A stretch of 5,238 bases of DNA from an uncultured Selenomonadales bacterium (GCA_946403735.1 CAMJAZ010000156.1:1-5238), one strand, 5' to 3'. Positions 1 through 5,238 are shown, counted from the stretch's first letter. The notes: generated from the letters alone by a model not told the origin. Numbers and translations are program-made.

Positions 1-495
1 TACTCCAGCGAATTTAAAGATCAAACTTCCCTTGATAAAGCCCGCGCATTGGCTGATAAATTTGAAAAAATTTCTGGCCGTCGTCCTCGCATTTACGTTG
101 CGAAGATTGGACAAGACGGTCACGACAGAGGCGCTAAAGTTATCGCGTCAAGCTTTGCCGATATGGGCTGGGACGTCGACGTAGGACCGCTTTTCCAAAC
201 GCCTGCTGAAGCCGCGCAAGATGCCGTTGACAATGATGTCCATATGGTCGGATTCAGTTCACTGGCGGCTGGTCACAATACCTTACTTCCTGAACTTGTT
301 GACGAACTTAAAAAGCGTGGTCGTGAAGATATTATGGTTGCAATCGGCGGCGTTATCCCCGTGCAAGATTATCAGCACTTGTACGACAGCGGCGCAGTTG
401 CAATTTTCGCTCCTGGCACGAACATTCCAGAAGCTAGCATGAAACTTTTGAACTTGCTGATTGAACAGTACAAAGACGAAGAAAACGTTGGCTGA
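1..495 (+). CDS. mutB: Methylmalonyl-CoA mutase large (catalytic) subunit, C-terminal B12-binding part; 5' end outside window
   Basis: The reading frame is open from base 1 to TGA at 493-495 and gives 164 residues, so the gene starts upstream of the window; the TTG at 49 is internal. The visible part is the cobalamin-binding domain. The base-off/His-on motif DxHxxG is D39-G-H41-D-R-G44 (fragment numbering), with H41 as the expected lower cobalt ligand. The companion SxL motif is at S86-S-L88 and the glycine pair at G116-G117, the usual order in this Rossmann-like domain. In the family the enzyme interconverts succinyl-CoA and methylmalonyl-CoA in the cytoplasm, the carbon-skeleton step of propionate formation or use. 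The TIM-barrel catalytic domain would lie upstream and is not seen, so a stand-alone B12 subunit or a related acyl-CoA mutase cannot be fully excluded. The symbol follows the mutA/mutB convention; scpA and sbm are synonyms. It is followed by a terminator, so it is the last gene of its transcript. Confidence 0.9.
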   Translation, partial: YSSEFKDQTSLDKARALADKFEKISGRRPRIYVAKIGQDGHDRGAKVIASSFADMGWDVDVGPLFQTPAEAAQDAVDNDVHMVGFSSLAAGHNTLLPELVDELKKRGREDIMVAIGGVIPVQDYQHLYDSGAVAIFAPGTNIPEASMKLLNLLIEQYKDEENVG

Positions 496-531
496 TTAAT
501 TGGCGCAAAAATAATTCTGTAAAAAAATTTT

Positions 532-565
532 AACCGTCAGGCTTTAATGGCTCGACGGTTTTTTT
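532..565 (+). terminator. Intrinsic terminator after methylmalonyl-CoA mutase gene
   Basis: A perfect 7-bp stem pairs AACCGTC (532-538) with GACGGTT (554-560). After one A/C mismatch it can extend inward through a G·T wobble and G-C pairs (540-543 with 549-552). A run of T follows (559-565). An A-rich tract at 521-527 on the other side would let it work on the opposite strand too, but no minus-strand gene is nearby. It separates the mutase transcript from ilvC. Confidence 0.85.
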
Positions 566-585
566 AATGAAAAAAAATAATTTTC

Positions 586-614
586 TTGAAAGTTCACCGT
601 TAAAGTGTTATCAT
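586..614 (+). promoter_or_regulatory. Sigma-A-type promoter of ilvC
   Basis: The -35 box TTGAAA (586-591) and -10 box TATCAT (609-614) are separated by the ideal 17 bases. A TGn extension (606-608) sits directly before the -10. Transcription would start near 621, giving a leader of about 45 bases. That is too short for a T-box or attenuator, so any control by branched-chain amino acids would have to be at initiation. No operator could be identified. Confidence 0.75.
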
Positions 615-652
615 TGCACGGTAAAAATTTTTAACTAAAACAAAAATTTTTT

Positions 653-657
653 GGAGG
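653..657 (+). promoter_or_regulatory. Ribosome binding site of ilvC
   Basis: GGAGG lies 10 bases before the ATG at 668, with a T-rich spacer (AAA followed by seven T). The gap is slightly long, but no other in-frame start fits the known N-terminus of the family better. Confidence 0.8.
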
Positions 658-667
658 AAATTTTTTT

Positions 668-1684
668 ATGGCTAAAACTTATTACGATCAAGATGTAAAC
701 TGGGAAGTTATGAACGGCAAAACCGTTGCGATTATCGGTTATGGCAGTCAAGGTCACGCGCACGCACTCAATTTGAAAGACAGCGGCGTCAATGTTGTCG
801 TCGGTCTGTACGAAGGCTCAAAATCTAAGCCCGTCGCTGAAAAAGCTGGCTTGAAAGTTTTGTCCGTCGCTGACGCCGTCAAAGTTGCCGATATTACAAT
901 GATTCTTATTCCTGACGAAAAGCAAGCTGACGTTTATAAAAATGAAATTGCGCCGAATCTTAAAGACGGTTCAGCGCTTGCCTTCGCGCACGGCTTTAAC
1001 ATTCACTTCAAACAAATTATTCCACCGTCAAACATTGATGTATTTATGGTTGCGCCTAAAGGTCCTGGTCATCTTGTACGCAGAACTTTTGTTGAAGGCG
1101 GCGGCGTCCCTGACGTTTTCGCAGTTGAACAAGACGCTACTGGAAAATGTTTTGATATTGCCCTTGCATACGCTCGCGGCATTGGCGGCACTCGTGCAGG
1201 CGTCATTCAAACGACTTTCAAAGAAGAAACTGAAACTGATTTATTCGGCGAACAAGCAGTACTTTGCGGCGGCGTAACTCATCTTATTCAAAACGGCTTT
1301 GAAGTTTTAGTCGCGGCTGGCTATCAACCTGAAATTGCGTACTTTGAATGTTTCCACGAAATGAAATTGATTGTCGACCTTATGTACGAAGGCGGCATGG
1401 CGAAAATGCGCAAATCTATCAGCGATACGGCAGAATTTGGCGATTATACCACTGGTCCGAAAATCATCACGCCTGAAGTTAAAAAAGCTATGGAAAAAGC
1501 GCTTCAAGAAATTCAAGACGGCACTTTTGCTAACAAATGGCTTGTTGAAAATCGCGCGGCAGGACGTGCTAACTTCTTGGCACAACGCAGACTTCACGCA
1601 GAACATCAAATTGAAAAAGTTGGCGAAAAACTGCGCGGCATGATGTCTTGGCTTAAAGACGGCGCTGACTTGTCAAAAGACTAA
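668..1684 (+). CDS. ilvC: Ketol-acid reductoisomerase, class I (short form)
   Basis: This enzyme of valine, leucine and isoleucine synthesis isomerises and reduces 2-acetolactate or 2-aceto-2-hydroxybutyrate with NAD(P)H and Mg2+ in the cytoplasm. The 338-residue length is normal for the short class I form. The N-terminal Rossmann domain carries GYGSQG (24-29) and the cofactor-selecting loop around residues 46-54. Catalytic residues in place are H108, K131 (in PKGPGH, 130-135), and the metal and substrate set D191, E195, E227, E231 and S252. The C-terminal knotted helical domain contains the expected DLFGEQ and SISDTAEFGDY stretches. The start is fixed by the Shine-Dalgarno site at 653-657 and by the typical N-terminus. 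It has its own promoter and terminator, so it appears monocistronic; ilvB, ilvN and ilvD are not in the window. One mild oddity is Tyr48 where many class I enzymes have Arg in the cofactor loop. Confidence 0.97.
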   Translation: MAKTYYDQDVNWEVMNGKTVAIIGYGSQGHAHALNLKDSGVNVVVGLYEGSKSKPVAEKAGLKVLSVADAVKVADITMILIPDEKQADVYKNEIAPNLKDGSALAFAHGFNIHFKQIIPPSNIDVFMVAPKGPGHLVRRTFVEGGGVPDVFAVEQDATGKCFDIALAYARGIGGTRAGVIQTTFKEETETDLFGEQAVLCGGVTHLIQNGFEVLVAAGYQPEIAYFECFHEMKLIVDLMYEGGMAKMRKSISDTAEFGDYTTGPKIITPEVKKAMEKALQEIQDGTFANKWLVENRAAGRANFLAQRRLHAEHQIEKVGEKLRGMMSWLKDGADLSKD

Positions 1685-1708
1685 TAAATTTTTTAGCTAA
1701 CCTCATCT

Positions 1709-1742
1709 GCGGTTGTCGTAAATATCGGCGACCGCCTTTTTT
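1709..1742 (+). terminator. Intrinsic terminator after ilvC
   Basis: A 10-bp stem pairs GCGGTTGTCG (1709-1718) with CGGCGACCGC (1726-1735), including two G·T wobbles. The loop is 7 bases and a run of six T follows (1737-1742). It lies 25 bases after the ilvC stop and should isolate nrdG transcription from ilvC. Confidence 0.87.
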
Positions 1743-1748
1743 AATTAG

Positions 1749-1776
1749 GAATTTAGAATGAAGAATTTAGAATTTT
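1749..1776 (+). repeat. Heptanucleotide tandem repeat array A (consensus GAATTTA, 4 units)
   Basis: Four consecutive 7-base units begin at 1749, 1756, 1763 and 1770. Units 1 and 3 match GAATTTA exactly, unit 4 has one mismatch and unit 2 has two. The unit junctions create TAGAAT twice (1754-1759 and 1768-1773). These resemble -10 boxes, but no convincing -35 box lies upstream of either. The array sits just after the ilvC terminator and is separated from array B by four T. Confidence 0.75.
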
Positions 1777-1780
1777 TTTT

Positions 1781-1808
1781 AGCTACAAGCTAACACCTAA
1801 AAGCTAAA
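1781..1808 (+). repeat. Heptanucleotide tandem repeat array B (consensus AGCTAAA, 4 units)
   Basis: Four consecutive 7-base units begin at 1781, 1788, 1795 and 1802. The last matches AGCTAAA exactly and each of the others has a single mismatch. Because AGCT is self-complementary, the array also contains the small inverted repeat TAGCT-aca-AGCTA (1780-1792). It ends one base before the nrdG Shine-Dalgarno region. One more copy of the unit (AGCTAAC) occurs at 1695-1701, between the ilvC stop and its terminator. Confidence 0.75.
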
Positions 1809-1815
1809 GAAGGTG
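1809..1815 (+). promoter_or_regulatory. Ribosome binding site deciding the TTG start of nrdG
   Basis: GAAGGTG (core AGGTG, 1811-1815) matches the AGGTG part of the full Shine-Dalgarno sequence. It stands 5 bases before the TTG at 1821. This supports TTG as the initiator, since no ATG occurs near the conserved N-terminus. Confidence 0.7.
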
Positions 1816-1820
1816 AAAGT

Positions 1821-2288
1821 TTGGAAATTCGTATAGCTGGCGTCGTACCTGAATCGATTGTTGACGGTGACGGTATACGCTACGCAATTTTTATGCAAGG
1901 TTGTCAGCGCCATTGCGAAGGTTGCCACAATCCCGCGACTCATCCACTTGACGGCGGAAAAATCGTCGACACGTCAGAACTTATCGTCGCGATTAAAAGA
2001 AATCCTCTGCTGGCTGGAATCACTTTAACTGGCGGTGAACCGCTACTTCAAATTCCACCCGCGCTTGAACTTGCGAAGGCTACTAAAAATTTAGGCTTGA
2101 ATGTTTGGTGCTACACGGGCTACACGTTTGAAGAAATTCCACCTGCCGCGCACGAGCTTTTAAACTATATCGACGTTTTAGTTGACGGTCCTTTCATATT
2201 GGCGCAAAGAGATTTGGAGTTAGACTTTCGCGGCTCAAGAAATCAGCGCATTATCGATTTGAATGAATGGAGGCGCAATAATGGCTGA
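1821..2288 (+). CDS. nrdG: Anaerobic ribonucleoside-triphosphate reductase activating protein (radical SAM activase)
   Basis: NrdG uses a [4Fe-4S] cluster and S-adenosylmethionine to place the glycyl radical on NrdD, the class III ribonucleotide reductase that makes deoxynucleotides without oxygen. The radical-SAM cluster motif CxxxCxxC is C28-Q-R-H-C32-E-G-C35, followed by H-N-P. The GGEP motif that helps bind SAM is at 71-74, and a DGDGIR stretch at 15-20 corresponds to the usual DGPGIR. At 155 residues the protein is the normal full length (E. coli NrdG is about 154). The TTG start is chosen from the Shine-Dalgarno site 5 bases away and the family N-terminus. The partner gene nrdD, usually adjacent upstream, is absent: ilvC and its terminator lie there instead. 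The stop codon overlaps the start of the next gene, so the two are probably translated together. No NrdR box was recognised upstream. Related small radical-SAM activases such as PflA are longer. Confidence 0.93.
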   Translation: MEIRIAGVVPESIVDGDGIRYAIFMQGCQRHCEGCHNPATHPLDGGKIVDTSELIVAIKRNPLLAGITLTGGEPLLQIPPALELAKATKNLGLNVWCYTGYTFEEIPPAAHELLNYIDVLVDGPFILAQRDLELDFRGSRNQRIIDLNEWRRNNG

Positions 2289-2640
2289 TAAATTTTTCGG
2301 CAAGCTGCAAGACCTTCGGCAAACAATTCGTGACGAAATAAACTCTGGAAAAAATCCATACAAAATTTTGTTGGACGTTGCAAAATTACTCGGCGAAATT
2401 TCTGGCGAAGATAATTATTATTCCGAAATTCGCGACGCCGTCGGTAGCGTGTACGGTTACGCTTTGAAAGAAAGGGACGTTCTGGAACTTGAACTTGATG
2501 AAGTTACTGCCCGCCGTGAAAAAATTCAAGCCGCGCTTTCCAATGAAAATTTTAGCGACGACGTTAAACAGCGTATAAATTTTGCCCTCAAACGTCACGA
2601 CGAAGAAATTGAGCGCCTTAATTCTCTGTTGAAATCTTAA
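2281..2640 (+). CDS. Uncharacterised 119-residue helical protein coupled to nrdG
   Basis: I do not recognise this protein. The ATG at 2281 has GGAGG at 2269-2273, 7 bases upstream, and is preferred over the in-frame ATG at 2263, which has no ribosome site. It overlaps the nrdG stop by 8 bases (2281-2288), which suggests translational coupling. The 119 residues are highly charged, have no cysteine, no signal peptide and no membrane segment, and read as mostly alpha-helical. Residues 1-40 form an amphipathic helical region broken by an NPY turn at 25-27. Residues 62-86 and 93-118 are rich in Glu, Lys, Arg and Leu and look like two coiled-coil helices joined by a short turn (87-92). It is likely a cytoplasmic protein, possibly an oligomeric or adaptor-like one. 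Its position suggests co-expression with nrdG, but no function can be assigned. Its last 23 bases overlap the end of the opposing hsdS. Confidence 0.8.
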   Translation: MADKFFGKLQDLRQTIRDEINSGKNPYKILLDVAKLLGEISGEDNYYSEIRDAVGSVYGYALKERDVLELELDEVTARREKIQAALSNENFSDDVKQRINFALKRHDEEIERLNSLLKS

Positions 2641-3308
2641 CTTGACCGTTCATCAACATAGGCAACAAAAAATCCCGCAATGTTTCAAGTTTAAAGTTTT
2701 CACGCTGATTTTTTGAAATCATATCAAAGCACGGCTGAACCATTTCATTAAAACTTGCAAGTTCGTCTGGCGTCGGAATATAAATTGCACGTTCCCGCAA
2801 CGAATTTTTTTGTAAATGCTTTAAAACTGTGCCGTGAAAAAATTTCCGCTCAATCTCAATTTGAATGCTATCTAAAAGCAAGTACAGATAATCTGAAAAA
2901 TTTTTTGCCGTAATGCACCACGTATCGGTTGAGTAAGCCGCCTCGCCTACGTAAAAATTTACTCCAACGTTGCCACCTGTATTCAAAAAAATATTCCTGC
3001 CGTCCACTAAAAAATTATTCCAACGCAAAATTTTTTCGCCGTTCGTGAAAAATGGAAATTCGCCGCAAGAATTTTTCGCCGCGCCAACTGGAATTGTCGA
3101 CTTCAAATTCTCAATGATAATATCGCTGATTTTTCCATTAGCCGCCTTAATAAAAAATTTGTGCATATAAATAGTTTTTGCCATTGCCTCAAGCGTGGCA
3201 TTTATTTTTTTATTTAGCAAAATTTTTTTGTCTAGCGAATACAAAAAATTTCCAATCTGTTTTTGATGTTCAAATAAAAAATTTGGTACGGGATAATTTA
3301 TCAACTCT
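2618..3308 (-). pseudogene. hsdS: Type I restriction-modification specificity subunit (HsdS), 3' part: central helices and second target-recognition domain
   Basis: Read from about 3308 down to TAA at 2620-2618, this frame continues the HsdS protein that breaks off in the other frame. It opens with INYPVP and HQKQIGNFLYSLDKKI, the conserved linker and long helix that separate the two target-recognition domains and bind the methyltransferase subunits. The second recognition domain follows, with features typical of the Methylase_S fold such as FPFFTNGE and an NTGGNVG turn, then a closing helix ending LRDFLLPMLMNGQVKI. In the family, HsdS chooses the DNA sequence modified by HsdM and cut by HsdR. 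The frame is open upstream to an ATG at 3382, but that stretch is the out-of-frame shadow of the first part and has no ribosome site. This part is therefore unlikely to be made efficiently on its own. Joined with the 5' part it would be about 355 residues, slightly short for an HsdS. Confidence 0.8.
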
Positions 3309-3683
3309 ATTACCACGTGGCATTTTTGTACCTTTAGCAGTTTTTGTTGCAAAATTAAAAAAGTCATCTTCGGATAATACATAGTACAAAAATTTAGGAT
3401 AAAAGTTTCTATTTGTTCTCAAAACTAAAATATCATTTGAACAACCGCCGTCGAAAGTTGTATAAAAAATTTTTTTGAAGTAAGGGCGAATGTTTGAAAT
3501 TAAAATATCGTCAGAACAAAATTTTTTTGTAAATTCAGCAGGTGGCAAAGAATTTGCAAGATTAATTCCGCCTTTATTCGGCAATAAATTTTCGGTCGAA
3601 ATATAATTATTTTTAGTGAGATTTGAAACAGAAATTTTTTCTGCAACAAATTTGCAAACGTCGCCGAGTTTAATTTTTTTCAT
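3270..3683 (-). pseudogene. hsdS: Type I restriction-modification specificity subunit (HsdS), 5' part: first target-recognition domain, frameshifted
   Basis: The fragment begins MKKIKLGDV, a typical HsdS start. It contains a full first target-recognition domain, with FCSDDILISNIRPYF in the middle and the strongly conserved GTKMPRGNR near residue 125. Immediately after GNR the protein loses its family sequence and stops at TGA (3272-3270), while the expected continuation is in the neighbouring frame. The change is consistent with one extra base or two lost bases near 3295-3308. The ATG at 3683 is preferred because AGGATGG (3698-3692) lies 8 bases before it. The alternative ATG at 3695 has AGG directly abutting it and no usable spacing. 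A truncated product of about 137 residues could still be made; truncated single-domain HsdS proteins can sometimes dimerise and function, but that is speculation here. No hsdM or hsdR is next to it inside the window. The region is noticeably richer in A and T than its neighbours. Confidence 0.8.
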
Positions 3684-3716
3684 AAGTTTAACCATCCTAA
3701 AATTTTATTCGTTGTA

Positions 3717-3745
3717 ACTATACAAGAAAAATTTGTTTTTGGAAA
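3717..3745 (-). promoter_or_regulatory. Possible promoter of hsdS
   Basis: On the minus strand, TTTCCA (3745-3740) and TATAGT (3722-3717) are separated by 17 bases, about 33 bases upstream of the preferred hsdS start. The -10 box is good (5/6) and the -35 box is weak (4/6). In such AT-rich sequence a chance match is quite possible. Confidence 0.3.
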
Positions 3746-3781
3746 GTAGGATTGCCGCGCAGAAACACTTGACGGCAGGAG

Positions 3782-3787
3782 TATAAT
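3782..3787 (+). promoter_or_regulatory. Candidate -10 box of the niaP-like transporter gene
   Basis: A perfect TATAAT lies 45 bases before the transporter start. No good -35 box is found 16-18 bases upstream. The only strong candidate, TTGACG (3769-3774), is just 7 bases away, about one helical turn too close. Either an activator assists this promoter or the TTGACG has another role, such as part of an operator. Confidence 0.45.
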
Positions 3788-3816
3788 TTAAAGCGTGTTT
3801 AAATGATTTTGTTATT

Positions 3817-3823
3817 AAGGGAG
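3817..3823 (+). promoter_or_regulatory. Ribosome binding site of the niaP-like transporter gene
   Basis: AAGGGAG stands 9 bases before the ATG at 3833, a normal Firmicute arrangement that supports this start. Confidence 0.75.
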
Positions 3824-3832
3824 CGCGGTTAA

Positions 3833-5170
3833 ATGTTACTTGAACGGCTGGAAAAATTGCCCGTCGGCTCATTTCATTACAAATTGCTGATAATCACGGG
3901 ATTAGGCTGGATGTTCGATTCAATGGACACGGGAATAATTTCATTCGTACTGCCCGTGTTAGCGAAAGAGTGGGGATTAACGTCTGAACAAGTCGGCTGG
4001 ATAGGTAGCGTTGGATTAATCGGAATGGCACTTGGCGCGGTACTTGCAGGAACAATCGCTGACAAGTTGGGTCGGAAAAAAGTTTTCGCGGCGACGGTCA
4101 TTTTGTACAGCGTATCAACTGGACTTTGCGCCGTAGCGTGGAGTTACGAATCACTTTTATTTTTCCGATTTTTAGTAGGATTTGGACTTGGCGGAGAACT
4201 TCCAGTAGCGGCAACGTTAATGAGTGAATACGCGCCATCACACCTGCGCGGCAGATTTATAGTACTACTTGAAAGTTTCTGGGGTGTTGGCTGGTTAGTA
4301 GCGGCGCTAATCTCCTACGTGATAATTCCAAAATTCGGCTGGCAAGTAGCATTTTTAATTGGCGCATTGCCCGCGTTGTACGTCTTTGCAATTCGCCTTC
4401 ATATGCCTGAATCAGTACGCTATTTAATTTCGCAGAAAAAAATTGACGAAGCTAAACAAATAATTTTAGACTTGGAAGTAATGACTGGCGTTAAGTCTGA
4501 ACCGTTTGCAAAAGATTTGAGCGCGGCTGAAGTTGGATCAGAAAAAACTGCTAAGCCAAAATTTTCAAGTTTATGGACGCCGCAATTTCGTACACGGACA
4601 ATAATGTTGTGGCTGGCATGGTTCGGCATAGTTTACAGCTACTACGGAATTTTTATGTGGTTACCGTCAATCGTCTTTTCACAAGGCTTTGAAGTCGTGA
4701 AAACTTTTGAATACGTTTTAATAATGACTGCCGCGCAGTTGCCAGGATATTTTGCGGCAGCGTGGCTTGTCGATAAAATTGGGCGTCGATACACGCTTTC
4801 AAGTTTCTTGTTAATGTCAGGCGTCTGCAGTTACTTTTTCGGCAATTCAGCTACGGCGAATGAACTTTTGATGTGGGGCGCCGCAATGAGTTTCTTTAAC
4901 TTAGGAGCATGGGGCGTAATTTACACGTACACGCCAGAACTTTATCCAACATCAATTCGCGCTTTAGGTTCAGGCTGGGCGGCAGGATTCGGACGTATCG
5001 GCGGAATGTTAGCGCCCATGTTAGTCGGCGTACTTTTAGCAAATGGCGCACCTATGGATTTGATTTTTGCAATGTTCGGGTCAGTATTCGTCGTAATTTC
5101 GGCGATTGTCTTGGGACTTGGCATTGAAAGTAAACAAAAGTCACTTGAACAAATTGAACTCGGCAGTTAA
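3833..5170 (+). CDS. niaP: Major facilitator superfamily transporter, NiaP (niacin transporter)-like
   Basis: This is a complete 445-residue inner-membrane carrier with the 12-helix layout of the major facilitator superfamily. A charged helix-1 stretch, GWMFDSMDTG (25-34, D29 and D32), is followed by the loop 2-3 signature GTIADKLGRKK (73-83). RFLVGFGLGGE (112-122) marks helix 4, and PESVRYL (192-198) resembles the sugar-porter PESPRWL site. A cytoplasmic loop of about 50 residues (199-248) separates the two halves, and a second loop signature, DKIGRR, is at 314-319. From memory the sequence is very close to Bacillus subtilis NiaP (YceI), for example in GLGGELPVA, VLLESFW, QLPGYFAAAWL and FNLGAWGV. 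Niacin uptake for NAD synthesis is therefore the best guess, but related family members carry aromatic acids or sugars. Its middle loop appears longer than in Bacillus. It is a single gene, divergent from hsdS. Leucine and valine codons lean to TTA and GTA more than in ilvC, probably reflecting lower expression. Confidence 0.85.
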   Translation: MLLERLEKLPVGSFHYKLLIITGLGWMFDSMDTGIISFVLPVLAKEWGLTSEQVGWIGSVGLIGMALGAVLAGTIADKLGRKKVFAATVILYSVSTGLCAVAWSYESLLFFRFLVGFGLGGELPVAATLMSEYAPSHLRGRFIVLLESFWGVGWLVAALISYVIIPKFGWQVAFLIGALPALYVFAIRLHMPESVRYLISQKKIDEAKQIILDLEVMTGVKSEPFAKDLSAAEVGSEKTAKPKFSSLWTPQFRTRTIMLWLAWFGIVYSYYGIFMWLPSIVFSQGFEVVKTFEYVLIMTAAQLPGYFAAAWLVDKIGRRYTLSSFLLMSGVCSYFFGNSATANELLMWGAAMSFFNLGAWGVIYTYTPELYPTSIRALGSGWAAGFGRIGGMLAPMLVGVLLANGAPMDLIFAMFGSVFVVISAIVLGLGIESKQKSLEQIELGS

Positions 5171-5238
5171 AAATTTTTAATAAATTGTTCGCAAAATAAA
5201 TCAATGTAATCAGCGGCATTTCCAAGCGCCTGGTGAAA
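5167..5238 (-). CDS. C-terminal end of an unidentified minus-strand gene
   Basis: From the right edge, one minus-strand frame runs 23 codons without a stop and ends at TAA (5169-5167). The peptide ends LFCEQFIKNF and looks like a plausible amphipathic C-terminal helix. It overlaps the last 4 bases of the transporter gene, a tail-to-tail arrangement like the one at 2618-2640. A second minus-strand frame is also open here, and 72 bases are too few to be certain. The family cannot be recognised. Confidence 0.4.
   Translation of the reverse strand, partial: FHQALGNAADYIDLFCEQFIKNF

Noticed and set aside
622..667. Possible T-box or riboswitch in front of ilvC
   Set aside because: The predicted leader is only about 45 bases of A and T tracts, with no specifier loop or terminator/antiterminator pair.
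1754..1773. Two TAGAAT hexamers as duplicate -10 boxes for nrdG
   Set aside because: Both arise from the GAATTTA repeat junctions and neither has a convincing -35 box 16-18 bases upstream.
1749..1808. CRISPR array
   Set aside because: The repeated units are only 7 bases with no spacers between them, and no cas genes are present.
2629..2657. Hairpin GTTGA/TCAAC as a terminator between the convergent genes
   Set aside because: The stem is only 5 bp with a loop of about 19 bases and there is no T-run after it on either strand.
3309..3382. Independent start of the hsdS 3' part at the minus-strand ATG at 3382
   Set aside because: The peptide from 3382 to about 3309 is the shadow of the conserved first recognition domain in another frame and has no ribosome site, so it is not a true N-terminus.
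2970..3384. Plus-strand open frames opposite hsdS (2970-3170 and 3178-3384)
   Set aside because: They lack ribosome sites and family-like sequence, and are explained as antisense shadows of hsdS.
3803..3832. Nine-codon upstream reading frame (ATG at 3803, TAA directly before the transporter ATG) that could be a leader peptide
   Set aside because: It has no ribosome binding site, its sequence is made largely of the transporter's own Shine-Dalgarno region, and a frame this short is expected by chance.

Overview
The window looks like a piece of chromosome from an AT-leaning anaerobic Firmicute, most plausibly a propionate-forming member of the Negativicutes (Selenomonas/Phascolarctobacterium-like). 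This is an inference from three things: a B12-dependent methylmalonyl-CoA mutase (succinate-propionate pathway), an activase for the oxygen-sensitive class III ribonucleotide reductase, and Firmicute-style Shine-Dalgarno sites and promoters. I recognised the protein families from memory; no database search was possible.

Left part, plus strand: the 3' end of a methylmalonyl-CoA mutase large-subunit gene (1-495) ends at a good intrinsic terminator (532-565). A clear sigma-A-type promoter (586-614) follows and drives a complete, apparently single-gene ilvC (668-1684), which closes with its own terminator (1709-1742). Next comes a 60-base stretch built from two short arrays of 7-base tandem repeats (1749-1808). 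It leads directly into the Shine-Dalgarno site of nrdG (1821-2288, TTG start). The nrdG stop codon overlaps the start of an uncharacterised 119-residue helical protein (2281-2640). No nrdD is present.

Middle, minus strand: a type I restriction-modification specificity subunit (hsdS) occupies 2618-3683, split into two reading frames by a frameshift near 3295-3308. It has no hsdM or hsdR beside it inside the window. Its 3' end overlaps the 3' end of the 119-residue gene by 23 bases. A divergent intergenic region (3684-3832) separates it from the next gene.

Right part: a complete 445-residue major facilitator transporter (3833-5170), closely resembling the niacin transporter NiaP (Bacillus YceI). 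The last 72 bases probably hold the C-terminal end of another minus-strand gene converging on it.

The genes do not form one pathway. The window is ordinary housekeeping metabolism (propionate, branched-chain amino acid, deoxynucleotide and vitamin uptake genes) with one broken restriction-modification remnant inserted. The observations most worth checking are the heptamer arrays before nrdG, the split orphan hsdS, and the unknown protein translationally coupled to nrdG. I saw no convincing previously undescribed multi-gene system.
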